Positions 10,387 to 22,866 of a stretch of DNA of 28,281 nucleotides are shown here, in pieces (the first letter of the stretch is position 1; every line of letters begins with the position of its first letter). A program made the position numbers and the translations under genes. Under the pieces are notes generated by a model that did not search any database, was not told where the DNA came from, and saw nothing but the letters and a program-made list of their open reading frames with translations. The stretch comes from Saccoglossus kowalevskii (Eukaryota > Hemichordata > Enteropneusta > Harrimaniidae), in assembly GCF_000003605.2 (NCBI RefSeq), contig NW_003156257.1, positions 2,368 to 30,648 on the forward strand, written 5' to 3'.

Positions 10387-11040
10387 ATGATTATGGCTGG
10401 ACAAGAAAAACGCCAGAGGACAAATTTTACTGACTCGAAGACGACGGACAAAGCCACTAACAATGAGGATGACGTCAGAGCAAAGTTGAAACAGTTGTGT
10501 GACGGTCAGAATGCGTTTCAACGAATAATCGACAGTAAGATAGATCGCCTGTGAACAGATTTAACTAAAACCGTAGCAAGTAAAATGAAAGAGCTTTCTG
10601 ATTCATTTGCACTTCAAATTGGTCGATTAGACGCAAAGTATCAGACATGAAAAGCAAAGTGCAACAGGTGCTCATGGCACGTTAGATGTCGACCCTTTGG
10701 ATAACCCCGACATTACATTAATTGTGTCTTGTCTTAAAATGTTGATGAAAATCCTGAAGGTGTACTTAAAAAAGGTATGCTTAAAAAAACTTGGCGATGA
10801 CGTTGCGGATAATATAACAATTATTAAAGCAGTCTGAGAACAATCTCGACAACAAGGTGTCCCGGGGTTAGTAAAATTTGCATGCAAGGATTTAGAACAA
10901 AAGAAGCAAATACTTCGTGCAAAACATCGTTTGAAAGACAGTGCCGAATTTGAACAGGTGTTTCTTCGGTCTAGTAAAACACATACGAATAGGTTACTGG
11001 AGCCTAGTGCTTGTGGGGCCCAACGAATTGCCAAATTGTA
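10387..11040 (+). pseudogene. LINE ORF1 remnant (coiled coil plus RNA-binding-like region)
   Basis: Starts at ATG 10387 (MIMAGQEKRQ). The first 55 codons are polar and charged with a likely coiled coil, then stop at TGA 10552. Further pieces in other frames continue with SKMKELSDSFALQIGRLDAK and, near 10860-10980, LVKFACKDLEQKKQILRAKH followed by a segment ending in RSSKTHTNR. The second piece resembles the RNA-binding-like domain of LINE ORF1 proteins, in which an R/K-rich segment follows a coiled coil. At least three stops or frameshifts make it non-functional. It lies directly upstream of the endonuclease remnant, in the normal ORF1-ORF2 order. Confidence 0.68.
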
Positions 11041-11173
11041 GCGACTTTCGAATCACCGGTAGTGGTAGAATTGTTCGTAAGACCTACAACCTGCGTGAAA
11101 ATCGGGGAGAAGAAAACCAATGTCGCGTAAGACTATGCGCGGTAATACAATATAATTCAACTCGGCTCGGTGG

Positions 11174-11970
11174 ACTGAAAATTGCACGCATTAACGTTTG
11201 TGGCTGGACACAATGGATCTGTAATCTCCGCGAAAGAATACTAGTATATGTAAACGCCGATATCATTAGTATTAACGAATCCCATTTACGTCGCGATGAC
11301 GTATTGATAATTACAATTGGATTCGACACAATAGATCTATTTCATATTGAGGCAAACCGGACATTTGGCGGGGTTGATTTATTTAATGTTAAGTGGTCAC
11401 TATGCAATGAGTATTTGATAGCAATAATTGACAGGGGACACGGGGACATACTCGGAGTTCGGTTTGAGAATAAATGAACTGGGTTCACTATCCTATTTTT
11501 TCTTGTTATCTGCCACCTGAGAATTTGCCTTGGGGAAGAGATGCAAATGCATTCTTTAGTCACCTACTTATTCAGCTTTATATGACATATGATGTCGATA
11601 CAATTATTATATATGGTAATCTCAATGCTGGATTGGGAAATTTGAATGATAATATTGATGTAGTGGATAACATTAGGAATAGACACGTGAATGATACTAA
11701 AATTAATCAACATGGTCACAGTTTTTGCGAGTTCCTGCAGGAAACTAAGCTATGTATTTTGAATGGTCGTTTTGATAGACACCAAAATGATTTATTTCTA
11801 GTAGGGAGAGATCTGTAGTTGATTACGTGTGCGTTCCCCAAGACCATTTAAGTTATTGTAATACTTGTAATATTATAACTATGTCGTCTCTGGTTGAGAA
11901 ATACAATTTATATGATGCACTCACAATAGAAGTATACTTCCTGACCACTCACTTTTAATTTTTGATTTTC
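11174..11970 (+). pseudogene. LINE ORF2 APE-type endonuclease remnant
   Basis: Three frames join to give the exonuclease-endonuclease-phosphatase fold. First comes KIARINVCGW (the conserved N of motif I) and ADIISINESHL (the catalytic Glu). After a frameshift near 11474 comes IIIYGNLNAGLGN, where the family has GDFNA, so the catalytic Asp is changed to Asn. NGRF follows, and after a stop at 11816-11818 VVDYVCVP and finally PDHSLLIFDF, equivalent to the SDH motif that carries the catalytic His. The order and spacing match LINE ORF2. The frameshifts and the Asp-to-Asn change indicate a dead copy. Confidence 0.85.
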
Positions 11971-12572
11971 ATGATAGAGCACTGGGTTCAATAGTGGAAC
12001 AAAGTTTGTCTAATGATATCAATATCGGTAATAACAGCACAGTGCGACTGTTAGAAATATTGTCTCAAACAGACTATTAATTTTGTAGAATCAGAAGTAC
12101 CTAGGGAAGCGTTATTACATATAATTTCTAAGATTGCAAGTTGTAGGGAAACGCAACGAGAAATAGATGAGAATTTTGATGATTTATGCAAATGTATTTT
12201 AAATGAAATGAATTCGACCATCCTAAATTATAACTGCTCCAGGGGGCACGGAAAAGATTCCGTCATCATGAGCCATACTGTAACGACGAGCTATATAGTA
12301 CGTGGCGTGATATGAGAGAACGAGAACGTTCTTACACTCGATTTGGCGACTCTATTTCAAAGCAGAGAGACGGGCATTTGATAAAAAACTTCGGTGTTCG
12401 AACGAAATTATAGAAATGATCTCATTACTAGCATGGAATAGATATGTACTGAAAACCCACATCAATTTTTGGAGCATATGCATAAATTATGGCCAGTGAA
12501 ACGTAAAGATATCCCAGTGGAAGTTTACGTTGACGGTGGTAATATTACTGATAACCTAACTTTGTTTTAAAT
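11971..12572 (+). pseudogene. LINE ORF2 linker between endonuclease and RT
   Basis: Broken frames carry SKIASCRETQREIDENFDDL and, after a frameshift near 12240, KRFRHHEPYCNDELYSTWRD followed by a charged, Arg-rich stretch. This resembles the linker of many LINEs, where a (K/R)P(W/Y)(W/F)ND.L segment is followed by an Arg-rich, Phe-Asp helix. No complete domain is present. Confidence 0.6.
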
Positions 12573-13028
12573 TTGTCATCCCTGTATAAGCAATCTGATT
12601 CAGATGGATATGACACTAATTTCTACGAACACATTTTACATCATAAATTGGTCCTAGAAAATGATTTGGGTGATCCAATGTACGGTAGTAATTATGAATT
12701 AAATCAGAATTTCTCTATTGTAGAAATTGAGGCAATGGTAGCTAAAACAAAGTCAGTGAAGGCAGTTGGAGTAGATAGAATCTCGTATGAAGTGCATAAA
12801 AATGACAGTTCGTATGCCATTTTAACACAAATTTTTTCAACTTTGCTTCCTCAGTGCAAAAGTTTCATGCATCTGGAAAAAGCATTAATTTCTCCAATTC
12901 TGAAGGTGAGGTCGAGTGACGTTCGCATACTAATGAATTATGTTCACTTAACCAAAAACAATATTGAGAAGAGAAGTGTATTGTATGGGGTGGGCTCCTC
13001 TTTTAAATATTCATTTCAGAGAAAATAA
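12573..13028 (+). pseudogene. LINE reverse transcriptase fingers, truncated
   Basis: The open frame contains IVEIEAMVAKTKSVKAVGVD followed by RISYEVHK, the standard start of the LINE RT fingers (...KA.G.D.i..E.lK). It then has KALISPILKVRSSDVRILMN, matching the P(I/L).K...sD..nYR box, although the Arg of nYR is lost. Similarity stops at about residue 128, before the palm, and the catalytic ADD box is nowhere downstream. Confidence 0.8.
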
Positions 13029-13618
13029 TTTCTGTAGTTCAATGTAATATGAAATGCAATTCATAATTCCTTTATACACCAATGCTTCCCTCTGCCAATA
13101 ATTTAATAGTATGTACTCATATACTCATTGTATGAAACGTACATTATTATTTATATAGGATATAAAGACGGGTCACACCAGTTCATATTTGTTTCTAATT
13201 ACCTATTCCTTTTTAGATAAATATATAACACGTTCTCATTTAATTTATTCGAGTTCCCATTTTTCCCGAGTTAGTTCATGTAATTGTCGTTCACTCTTCT
13301 ACTTATATTACACTCATTATTTGTACGCGACATATGTCATTTACAAGAGCATTTAGTGTGACACATTTATATTACAAAGACACGATAACATATGCTGTGA
13401 CACACGTTAGAGAAGAAAACGAAATGAATACACGACATTCTGTAAACGCATTAATTAAATGCCAGTGAAAATAAATAGTTTTTCCGTACTATTGGGACTT
13501 ACTTTCTTTAATGTGCTTCCTGAATAATACCTCTAAATACATTAGATGGGAAAACATTAGACGATGAAGCTAAAGAACGCCCCACAAACTGCATAAGATT
13601 TGTCTTATAAAACAACAT
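13029..13618. other. Unassigned sequence between the two LINE RT fragments
   Basis: AT-rich, with no open frame and no RT motifs. It occupies the place where the RT palm should be, so the LINE has been internally deleted or replaced here. No terminal repeats were seen. Confidence 0.5.
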
Positions 13619-13906
13619 GTGTTTTCAAGAGGTAAAATACAATTGAATAGCAATAAATCAGAATTATTCAATATGACTTGTGTTTGCAATTATATACGTC
13701 ACATTTACATACAACATTACACATGCATCAGCATTAATATTGTTATTTTTCAACTTAGAATAGTTGGTGATATGCGCGTGGCGTATGAAGGTAAGCTACT
13801 ACATGCATTAGGAGTATACACCAATTTAACATTCGAAAATCATATTTACCAACGCCGTGATATGGGTAATGTTATATTAATTCTACACGAGAGAAATATA
13901 TTTTAA
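13619..13906 (+). pseudogene. LINE reverse transcriptase thumb fragment
   Basis: The open frame contains KIQLNSNKSELF, like the N-x-N..Kse box after the palm, then an unrelated stretch of about 30 residues. It continues with IVGDMRVAYEGKLLHALGVY and TNLTFENHI, matching the GD..v......LGV..D..LtF..HI region of Jockey/CR1-type LINEs. It ends in a segment like the family's .G....L.....L. It is probably the 3' part of the same plus-strand LINE. Confidence 0.6.
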
Positions 13907-14045
13907 TGTGATCATCGATTATTTTTTTGTAGGATATACTTTTGTTGTTGCTTTATGTTCAATGCAGGTGAATTTGAATTTGGATAAGCTTTAGAATTCA
14001 GAATTAACTTTCCACAGAATTAACGTTTATGCTTGTGAGCAAATA

Positions 14046-15397
14046 ATGGCTAGGATGTTGCAGCTTGTTATTACTGTCATGGTAACCACTTCCTGCTTAG
14101 CTATATTCATCACATCATATTCAAATTTAGTTCAATTGAACCTCAAAACATTTCAACAAAACACGACGATAAATATATACTCGTGTAAGTCTCTGTACCC
14201 AAAGGGCATCTTAAAAAGATTAGACAAGTTATCCGAGAGGCTGAACCAACTCCGTGGCACGTTGAGCATGACAAGCGACATGGTGTCGGCAGGATTTGCA
14301 CATAATGGATCAATGTGTAGACTACATAATATATTAAATGACGTATTATCGCAAAATCGGTCTCTTAAAATTGGTATAATAGGAGGATCTATTTCAGCAG
14401 GTGGCGGTCTCGGGGAGAAGAGTTTATTTATTCCAGTATACTGGGAGATTTGCTGTGTCCTGTGTCGAATGGCCGTATTGAAATACATAACGCAGCAATA
14501 GGTGCAGCAGATAGCAGTTACTATAGATATTGTTAAAAGCACACCTCACCGCATCAGATATGGATATTATTGTATGGGAATTAGCTATCAATGATTACCT
14601 TGTGAACATTGGGCCTGATTTCCAAGAAGATTTGACAAGGCAAATCTTAGAATCACCACAGAAACCGCAGTTATTTTATGTCAATTTTGTCAATCGAATA
14701 TTATTTACCGCACCACGTCCATGCAGGGTCCTTGAAAAGCTGGAAGCGACCCACTGTCTGTTCATTATGAAATACCGTCTGAAAGTTTGCCCACCGCATC
14801 GTGCACATTGCTGCGACAAGGCCGAAATGACGTTATTAGGCAATGACAACAATCATCCAGGGCGCAAGCCACACAAAATAGCTGCGATATTTCTTGCTCA
14901 TTTAATATAAAGTGGTTTTTAAAGTATTTTATCATCAGAACAAATATATTGTATTGAAACACTTCCTCTTCCACTCTTCAATGGATCACACCCACTATTC
15001 ACACAATGCCGGTCGTCACTAAAACAAAAGAAGCCAATTACATCCTTTGACACCACTTCGATATGATAAATGTTGGGCGGTAATGGAACCAATAATTGAA
15101 GGTTAGAATGGCAGAACAGATAGCAAAACATTCTGGGGGTGTAAGAGTGAAAGAAAAACCATAGTATTTCATATAAACATTAATACAATTATAAATGTAC
15201 CAGTATTCAATGTGCATGTCGCGATGCTAGGCTGCATAGAATGAGGCCGTGCTAGGATTTTCGTTGATGCTATGAAATACACCGAAATCAATGCTTACTG
15301 GGAATGGAACGTTCCAAGAATTTTCCATATTACAGCTAATGTTGGGCCAGGGAGGCATAATGTGACAATAACCAGTGTTTCAAATCAACTTATATGA
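14046..15397 (+). pseudogene. Membrane-anchored SGNH-hydrolase-like protein, pseudogene
   Basis: Begins MARMLQLVIT with a signal anchor at residues 5-24, then a stem. Residues 107-121 read SLKIGIIGGSISAGG, the SGNH block I with nucleophile Ser115. A frameshift near 14415-14430 leads to NAAIGAADSSYYRYC (block II-like), and another near 14533 to DMDIIVWELAINDY (block III with the Asn). The same frame later gives DNNHPGRKPHKIAAI, the D-x-x-H of block V. Two stops (14908, 14917) precede a continuing cysteine-containing region. In another frame, 15069-15397 encodes a C-terminal beta-rich domain with ARIFVDAMKYTEINAYWEW and GPGRHNVTI. All catalytic residues are recognisable, but two frameshifts and several stops make it a pseudogene. 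Intact relatives are expected to be Golgi or secreted esterases acting on glycans; this role is inferred. The plus-strand sulfotransferase remnant follows 220 bp on. Confidence 0.82.
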
Positions 15398-15618
15398 CTG
15401 ATTGCTGTTATGGCTGGATAGACATGATTTTGGAAAGAGGATATGTTTAATATACAATATCGTGAGTTTTTTGTCAAACAAAATCTGGATTAAAATCATA
15501 TACAACGAATCTAATAATGAATTAGTGCTCCGATTAGGAAAATCGTCTCGTGAATGGATAAGGTCCCTAACACCTATTGTTGACTTGATGTTTGGTGAAA
15601 AACAATGATTTATATTGA

Positions 15619-16290
15619 GTATTCAATTGTAGAGACTCGTCAGACTCGGAGAAAGAGATACAAGCTAAGAACAATAATGTGACATGTATAAAACCTCACA
15701 CGGTTTACTTTGTCGTATCGGAAAAATAAAAGTTCATGTTCAAAGTGTCATCCACAACTTGGACATACTTTTTGCCGATTATGAAGTGCATGGGGATTAC
15801 AAATATGATGGAATTGTTGAACCTCACTAAAACAGATATGAAGAAATATACCAAAATAATGTTCTGCCGAGAACCACTGGAAAGACTGGTGTCATTTTAC
15901 TATAATAACATACATTACGCGGTAAACCAATCGATCCAAAATAAGCAATTTGTGGACCTCATCAAAAACATTGGATTACCCAATCACAGCGTGATAGCAT
16001 ATAACCCTTAGGGCCATGAAGTCTATTATATAACATTTATAGAATTTGTAAAGATGGTCATTCACCATCATTCATATGGGGAATATGTGGCCCTTGGTGG
16101 GCAGTTATATAATATCAAAGATCATATGTATGTTTATTTAAGTAAGATTTTCTCAGTCAATTTGAACACTTTAACCAATCCGGAAGTCATCCGGAACAAG
16201 TTGTGTGGAAACAAGATGTTGGTGATGGTGGTTATTAAATTGTGTTGTACAACAGCTGATCCTAGTTCAATGGTTGTTTCAACACTATAA
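15619..16290 (+). pseudogene. Carbohydrate sulfotransferase (HNK-1ST/CHST8-14-like) pseudogene
   Basis: A single frame, 15619-16290, is interrupted by TAA at 15727 and TAG at 16009. Before the first stop it reads CIKPHTVYFVVSEK. After it comes FKVSSTTWTYFLP, matching the 5'-phosphosulfate loop K-x-x-x-(S/T)-x-W of PAPS-dependent sulfotransferases. FCREPLERLVSFYYN follows, matching the 3'-phosphate loop (R.P..RL.S.Y). After the second stop, TFIEFVKMVIHH matches the family's tF.eFv segment. The tail beyond about 16090 no longer fits. The stop seems to replace an aromatic residue just before the PSB loop. Intact members are type II Golgi enzymes that sulfate glycans; the anchor and stem are not found here. 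Together with the SGNH remnant it suggests a former glycan-modification gene cluster. Confidence 0.82.
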
Positions 16291-16674
16291 GAGTAGGTGG
16301 TACAGTAATTACTTGATAGGTTCATACAATGGTGTTTGCCCTAATTATTGAAATTGGTAACAGAGGATGGTAAGCATGTACTATTGTTTTGTGAACTATT
16401 ATTTTGCTGTGTTTTATGTTTCAAATATCGCCTTCATTCTCAAACCAATTGTCATGCCGTAACCTTAAGTTTACAGCAATCTAAATTGACTTGATTTGAA
16501 CAGTAACATACTTTTGGAACAATACAGCATGTCAAGACATGGCATGATACAGACGGGGTATACACAGAAGAGATGGCATATAATTGTATGATATATGACT
16601 CTATATCTTGTAATAAAGATAATAACATTTTGTGTTACTAGTTTTATAAATTCATACTTACTTCATTAGTTAAC

Positions 16675-16960
16675 ATAATGATCACTAGAATTCAAATTAT
16701 ATGTTGTGCTCCATAGTTGGAATTAGAATCTTAATAATATTTGCATGTAAATTACTCTAGATCTGTATTGGCGATAACGACACGTTGCAATTTAGACCGG
16801 ATCAGTTATAGAGACAATATACTGATTATATTAATAATTGACACATAAAAGTTGTGATATTGCAAAAACAATTATTGTTTCGTAATATAATTCAAGAATT
16901 CACGAAAAGAGTATCGCCATGTCAGCCAATGGTGACGATGTTTACTTACTATGGCAATAA
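16675..16960 (+). pseudogene. Third, decayed copy of membrane-gene intron 1 end and exon 2
   Basis: Plus-strand sequence homologous to the complement of 60-290 of the left arm, that is, intron 1 and the start of exon 2. Shared landmarks are CACTAGAATTCAA, a TGCTCCA block, ATTGACACAT, AAACAATTATTGT and GTATCGCCATGT. The acceptor ends TTCAAG at 16896 and the exon-like part starts AATTCACG. The reading continues about 39 codons before a stop but soon departs from the left-arm protein. No exon 1 lies upstream. It overlaps the intron portion kept in the right arm. Confidence 0.72.
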
Positions 16961-18079
16961 GATCTTTTGTGTGTTGTTATTAACCAATCTCTCCACGGCC
17001 AATCAACGCAGCTAACGCTATTTAGATCAGACGTAGTGTGGTGATTGATCAGGAACATTTCTATGACTGATAATTACGTTTAAATGCGTTTTAAACAGTT
17101 TTAATTACTAGTTTTAAAGATTCATTTTCAAATCAATGACTGCTATTCTGTATGCGCTTACTATTTATGAGTGTCGACCAACCCTCACCAACTCCTATTA
17201 TATGGCATATGCATTAAATCGAATGAATAATATATAAATAATAACAGAGAAAATTGAAATCACTTTCGTAATATGGTCGTAAATAACTATTAGAACCATA
17301 ATAGAAAGAGAAAATTGATGTATTTAAAATGAAAATATTGATATCATAGGATATTTTTATCACAATTTACATTTTTAATATTTAACAACATGCTGCAGAT
17401 AACACTTAAACATGTGTGTTAATTGAGCGTAGTTATATTACTGTAGTTTGTACAACATGTGTTTTTCATAACGCACGTCATAATGTGATATTGTACGTAG
17501 GCTAATACATTCAATTGAGTCGAATGATTTAAATAAATGAAACAAATATATGATAGTTTGTATCATGTGCTAAGCGGATATCCCTGCATGCATATAATTG
17601 AATTTATTAAAGTTAATACTATTAAGCTTTGAATGTTTTAGTATTGACTTTGTGGTTACAATACAAAATTCAAGTTACTGTATGTGTATAGTTTGATACG
17701 ATTCATCATAATTGTTGCAAACTAATAATCACCTTTGTTAACTGTAGTACTTTCTGTATATTAAGTTACATCATACATGATATATAAAAGTGAAGTTGGT
17801 AGTCGCACCAGTTTGTAACCAATCGTATCGTTCATGGATCCCAACCAGGACACATAAAATCACAGTCTATTTAATTCCTTATGCATTTCTCGACGCAAAT
17901 GTGTACAAACTGACAGTCACTCAATGCTTTCGTAATCGGATGCACGTACATGGGTAAACAGTTCTAGAACACACTCACACATATATACACACATACATAT
18001 CCGAACTTAGCTTCGACACAATGTGAAACACGAATGTCAAATGAAAAATGAAGCTTACAACCAAGTTTATATGATGACG
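16961..18079. other. Spacer sequence without recognisable gene
   Basis: AT-rich. A TATA-like TATATAAAAG lies at 17781-17790, with a possible initiator about 30 bases on. The first ATG after it (17834) opens only seven codons, so no gene can be assigned. No homology to the left arm was seen here. Confidence 0.5.
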
Positions 18080-18205
18080 AGCCTTGGTATATAATATGTT
18101 CACACCCATACAGTTTTCATATACATATTTCGTATTATTAGATTGTTTGAGTCTTCCCAGCGTCACCTAGCTATAACAGGTTCAACAATGTATGCAATAT
18201 ATGTT

Positions 18206-21200
18206 TTTAACATCTGACGCAATTTCACGGTATATATCGCAGAATATGTCGACAAAACACAACACAAAGTAAAGTCATGTACACTAAAACACATGTACAC
18301 CCTAAAATAAAGGGAATCGGTCATTTTTAAAAGATTCCAATTTCGTTAACAAAAACGAACTCCACACACACTTCATGGTGACATCAGAATATTAAACTAC
18401 TTTTCACCGTACATCACTACATCAAACACATTCGCCACAGTTACATTTATCGTTATTTTGATTTAAAGCCCGAACCGATTTACATTAAAACAAATCAAAA
18501 ATTCCTGACATTGTTCGTGCTCATATATACATGATAATATGATACGTAATATTATAAATTGACGTAGGATTCATTGTATCCGGATGCATGTGTGTATATT
18601 GGATGGGAACTGGGAATAAATGTCATATAAAATGTGATGATGTAAAATGCATTACATTGAAAATGTTATAAACGAATATCCATAGTTAAGGAACCAGCAC
18701 TATAAATTTGTGAAGTTTACTTAAGTAGACATGGAATATTTCTTGCCTATTGTTTTGTTTTCAAGGAAAATAGGGTTGTGTCTTGGTGTTGAGGGAGAGA
18801 GAATGTAGATGATTGCGGGGGGAGTTATTAAAGAATGGATGGTGATATCAGAAAACACGAAGTTCAAACGGTTCTCTCGCCACAGTTTGCAGTGGGTGAT
18901 TGGCATTGCACTCTCCAGATCGACAACACTTTTTACCAACTATACGACAACATTGTCATGCCTTGTGGAATAGCGATCTGAAGCATGCATGTTGCATACA
19001 CAACATGCTAATAATTTTAATGCCGTCATTATGTAGATATATCTTATGAACTATCAAAAGAAAACATTTATTATGGAACGCAAAAGGCACATATTTTTAA
19101 CCTAGACCTCCACCATATATATTGTGGCTATTAGATTACTGTACATGCTTTCTACCATACTGAGAGCCACTAAACATATTTAAATTATACAGCGCCACCA
19201 GCGGCTTTTCTCGGCTCTATGCGTCAAGGTGATGAAAGTATTGTTTTTACCTATTGATGAAAATGAGGCATTGGTATACAAGCATGTTAAGTAATATCAT
19301 GACACTTCGTTTACATTATATGTGACGTAATGAAATAAAATGTTCGTTGGATGTAGAAGGCGTATTTATAGACAAATCGTGTTTTTGTCATTTTTAGGTT
19401 GCGTTTAGTTGATAATTTTTTAGTCAAAACAGTGCGTATCAATTTGCCGCGCCTCTACTGCAACAGGATTGATGGTGATGTATGCGTGGAAATCCTAAAG
19501 CAGAATTTAAATATCATCCACGCCGTGGAATCAGGGCTATCTGTATTCTAGAATGTATTATGCAGATATATAGCTACACTAAACTAAAATATTTACTGAA
19601 AATGTTCGATGCAAATTATATGTAATTTAACACCATGCTACTAGGATATAGAAAAAAAGTTCCATTTTCTCTCCTGTTCCTTTAAGCATTTTTTATATTG
19701 TATACTAAATGATGTGTATCATTATCATTTTATATTATCGATGTAATAAAATAAATTAACAAGCTATAGCACTTTTAAAGTACATAGGTGGGTTCATGAA
19801 ACAAGCGATAAAAAATGATTACTCGAGTATGCATCATGGATTTCTTGTTTTTTCGTCTCTTTGTTCACTTGATTGCCAGATAGAGAATACAGTGTGTCAT
19901 CCCTGAGAAGAATAACATCTTATTATTGACATAGTTGAGATACTTAAATGCCTCAATTTGAAAGCACTTTAATTTGTGTAGTTTCCCTGCATTTTTTTGA
20001 ACGGAAGGTTAGTTACATTCCGTTAGTTACATTGTTCACCCTTTAAATAAGGTATACTCGTCGTTTTCACTGCAACAGCTGCAATCGTTTTAATAATAGT
20101 AAAAATGAAAGTGGGGTTATGGTAGAGATTACAATATTTACAGAGTAAGCTTCTTAGCTGCTTGACTAGACTTCAATCAATCAAATTAACAATTCAAAAG
20201 AAAATTTTAAATTGAATTTAATCCCTACAACGTGATTGCCTATCCGTATGCATATTACTATACGCAATTACAATTTATAAGCATTTTTGCACGGATATTG
20301 GAGCAAAATGTTGAAAAAATACACATCCACAAAGTAATATATCATCATAGTAATAATGTAGTTGCAATTCATTACATATATGAAAAAATCACGCGTCAGA
20401 TTTGCACGAAAGATCAGCAAATATAATGAATAAATTAAGCATGTTTATGTAACGCAGGTATCTGTAACAGTGTTGAATTTAAAACGCACTGTAACTGAGC
20501 CACACTAATGATTTCAAAAATAAATGAAACATGAGTTTTATTTTAAAGTACTCAAACTAGATGACTGTCTAACTTCCAGTGGCAGAGTTTCTGATTTGGG
20601 ACGTAGGATGAGCGAACATATGTTTGTACTTCGTTGTTATTGAACGCTTTTTGCCTATAAGACATAAGATTTTAAAATTTTACACAATATTAGAAACTAC
20701 GAAGATTAAGTAAATATATAAATGTTGATGTCATAAGTTTCATTCATGAAAGCTGCATAACAATACAGTAATCAAAAAAGGAAACTTAATTATGCTGTGA
20801 ATTTCAACAGCTGGTAGTAGAATATTGAGCTTCGTATCGCCAATTTCTTGTAAAAAGGGTTTACAAAATCAAACACACACTAAAAACCAGGAATAACTTC
20901 AATCTACTATAAATTGCAGCTAAAAATGTATTTCAACGTGTTCGCTGATTTCTCTACGCAAAGTTGTATTTTCGAGGACGATTCTTCGTCCGTTTCCCTC
21001 AAATTGTAAAACGTTCTACAAATTCGGAGAAACAATTAACATAATAAAATACTACTATTATTATTCATATAATATTATGTATTCATAAGTATCCAGACGA
21101 AAGCAGGGGATATTAAAAATGCTGTAACTTGCCCCAAAAACTAAGGCAATCGAAAGGTCAACACACACACAAAAAACACACGAAGCGTGTTAATGCAGGA

Positions 21201-21339
21201 GCGTTCGGAAATCTTCGTGTTAACCTTAGACTCTGACGTCAAAGGAGTGTCAATAAACTGGATGCCCATTTGTTAATAAACAACTTACGAACATAATATG
21301 AAAGTTTCACGTGAAATAAACAACAAATGTGAGAGCTAT
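18206..21339. other. Non-coding body of the right arm
   Basis: 18206-18545 has no left-arm partner; from 18545 on it matches the left arm in reverse. No open frame is conserved between the arms. It includes the empty sites of the left-arm 196-bp insertion (19788-19796) and of the LINE (near 21075-21095). Confidence 0.6.
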
Positions 21340-21602
21340 TTAAATTTGAACTTCCCTGGTAAACTGAAAAACACAAGTGGAGATAATGGATAATTTGCAT
21401 AACAATTCATTCAGAAAAATTGTGCTGATGCTCAAAAAAAACAAATATCTGTAAAATCCCAAATTTAAACTTATTATCGTTTTGTAAAAAACTTATATAT
21501 ACAGTGCATAATATGGGGACTCCGTCATCATTTTTATTTCATCATTTTTCACCATGTTAGAAAAAGCAAAAAACAAACACTCACAAGTGTAGAATAGAAT
21601 AC
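21340..21602 (-). mobile_element. Older relic of the TTAA element family, right-arm copy
   Basis: Reverse-complement partner of 3594-3840, with TTTTTCACCATGTTAG, GTGCATAATATGG and TTATCGTTTTGT. Being present in both arms, it dates from before the duplication. Only the related 2141-3036 copy is left-arm specific. Confidence 0.68.
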
Positions 21603-22438
21603 CATTTTGCAATAATGGGAATATAGTTTATTGGAAGAACCCCTGAACATTTAAAATTACCATGGGAAATTGAATCATTTTAAAAGCAATATTTTACATT
21701 CGAATCGTAATATATATGTTAACAATTTATATATGACATCAGCTGGCCTAATATCTAAAACCTCAAATTATTGGTGTATCACATGCAATAAATTTGAACC
21801 AGCAAACAGATGTCACGCAATCCGGTAGGCATTATTGACAGCACCGTTAACAAGTAATATTGGACGCTAGACATACAAGGTGAGTAAATTGATTATATAA
21901 CTATTAATTTTGGAGTAATTTAAACTGTGCATTTTTGTTCACAATCCTTGAAAACATATTCCTGTGCTCAGATACAGAACTGCTGAAACATTGTTATAAT
22001 ATGGCCACAGGCGTGGCATATGGATACACGTAAATGATTTATTGTACTTACCTTAGCATCTGTTTCGAATGAATCGTCATTTTTCATTGTGACTTGAATT
22101 TAGAAAGACCGTTTAAACATTTGTATTTACTCTCACGTCTCGAAGAGGGTTTAATATATCTTTTTCCTATTTGATTACGTTATGTAAGGTCGCGCTTTCG
22201 CCGCAAGGTTGGTGAGCAGACCCCCCCCCCCCCCCGTGAATGACACGAAAATTATTATAGCTCTTCCTCAATATATATATCATTGACAGTACTACCGGTA
22301 TAACGAAACAGAGACAACATCAAAGAGTATATTTTTGAAAAAAGGTACGAGTCACTCTAATAATGGTGACACAGACCCCATATTTATTACTATTGGAAAC
22401 AAGCGATATGTTTTTAGACAAAAAAAGCAACATCTACA
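21603..22438. other. Non-coding right-arm sequence with poly-C tract
   Basis: Matches the complement of the left arm at 3590-3041, then 2136-1959, then 1540-1310, skipping the left-only insertions. It holds a 15-C run at 22221-22235, partner of the left poly-G. The open frame starting at 22335 runs into the adjacent insertion and is not conserved. Confidence 0.6.
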
Positions 22439-22635
22439 ACTCTCAAGTTTGACTGTCATCAGTTCTCGGGCGTTTTGTGGAAATTGCGAACTATTTCACG
22501 CGAGGGACTTTAGTCCCGAGAGACTGTCCCCGTCTGCAGGTTTCTAGTTGATATGAATAATTCATAGTTGATACTGACGTCACGAAATAAATTATATTAA
22601 CATATTGTATGTCAATTTATTCTAAATGACCCGCA

Positions 22636-22866
22636 ATGAATACAGTCATTCCAAATGAAATAGCATTGAAAACTATTAAATCGTCCAGAACCAAGAAAAC
22701 AACGTGCATTGTTTGCGGCAGTCAAAAAGAAAATATAGAAAACTGAAGGAGAAATTGAACAGAGACGATTGATCTACATCTTGTCAGTTTGTATGCGTGC
22801 AGAAAATGTAGACTAAGAGCGTCGACTCTGCATAAAAACATGAATGAGTTTAGGAAGAAATTTTAA
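22636..22866 (+). pseudogene. Broken frame with two Cys pairs, inside the right-arm insertion
   Basis: From ATG 22636 the frame reads basic residues and then TKKTTCIVCGSQKENIEN before a stop. A continuation includes LHLVSLYACRKCRLRASTLH and a basic tail. The pattern C-x2-C ... C-x2-C plus basic residues resembles an N-terminal zinc-binding DNA-recognition module. It could be the remnant of a transposase or a captured gene. I do not recognise the family. Confidence 0.4.

Noticed and set aside
17781-17857. TATATAAAAG with a possible initiator and a following ATG
   Set aside because: The ATG opens only seven codons and no gene follows; likely chance in AT-rich DNA.
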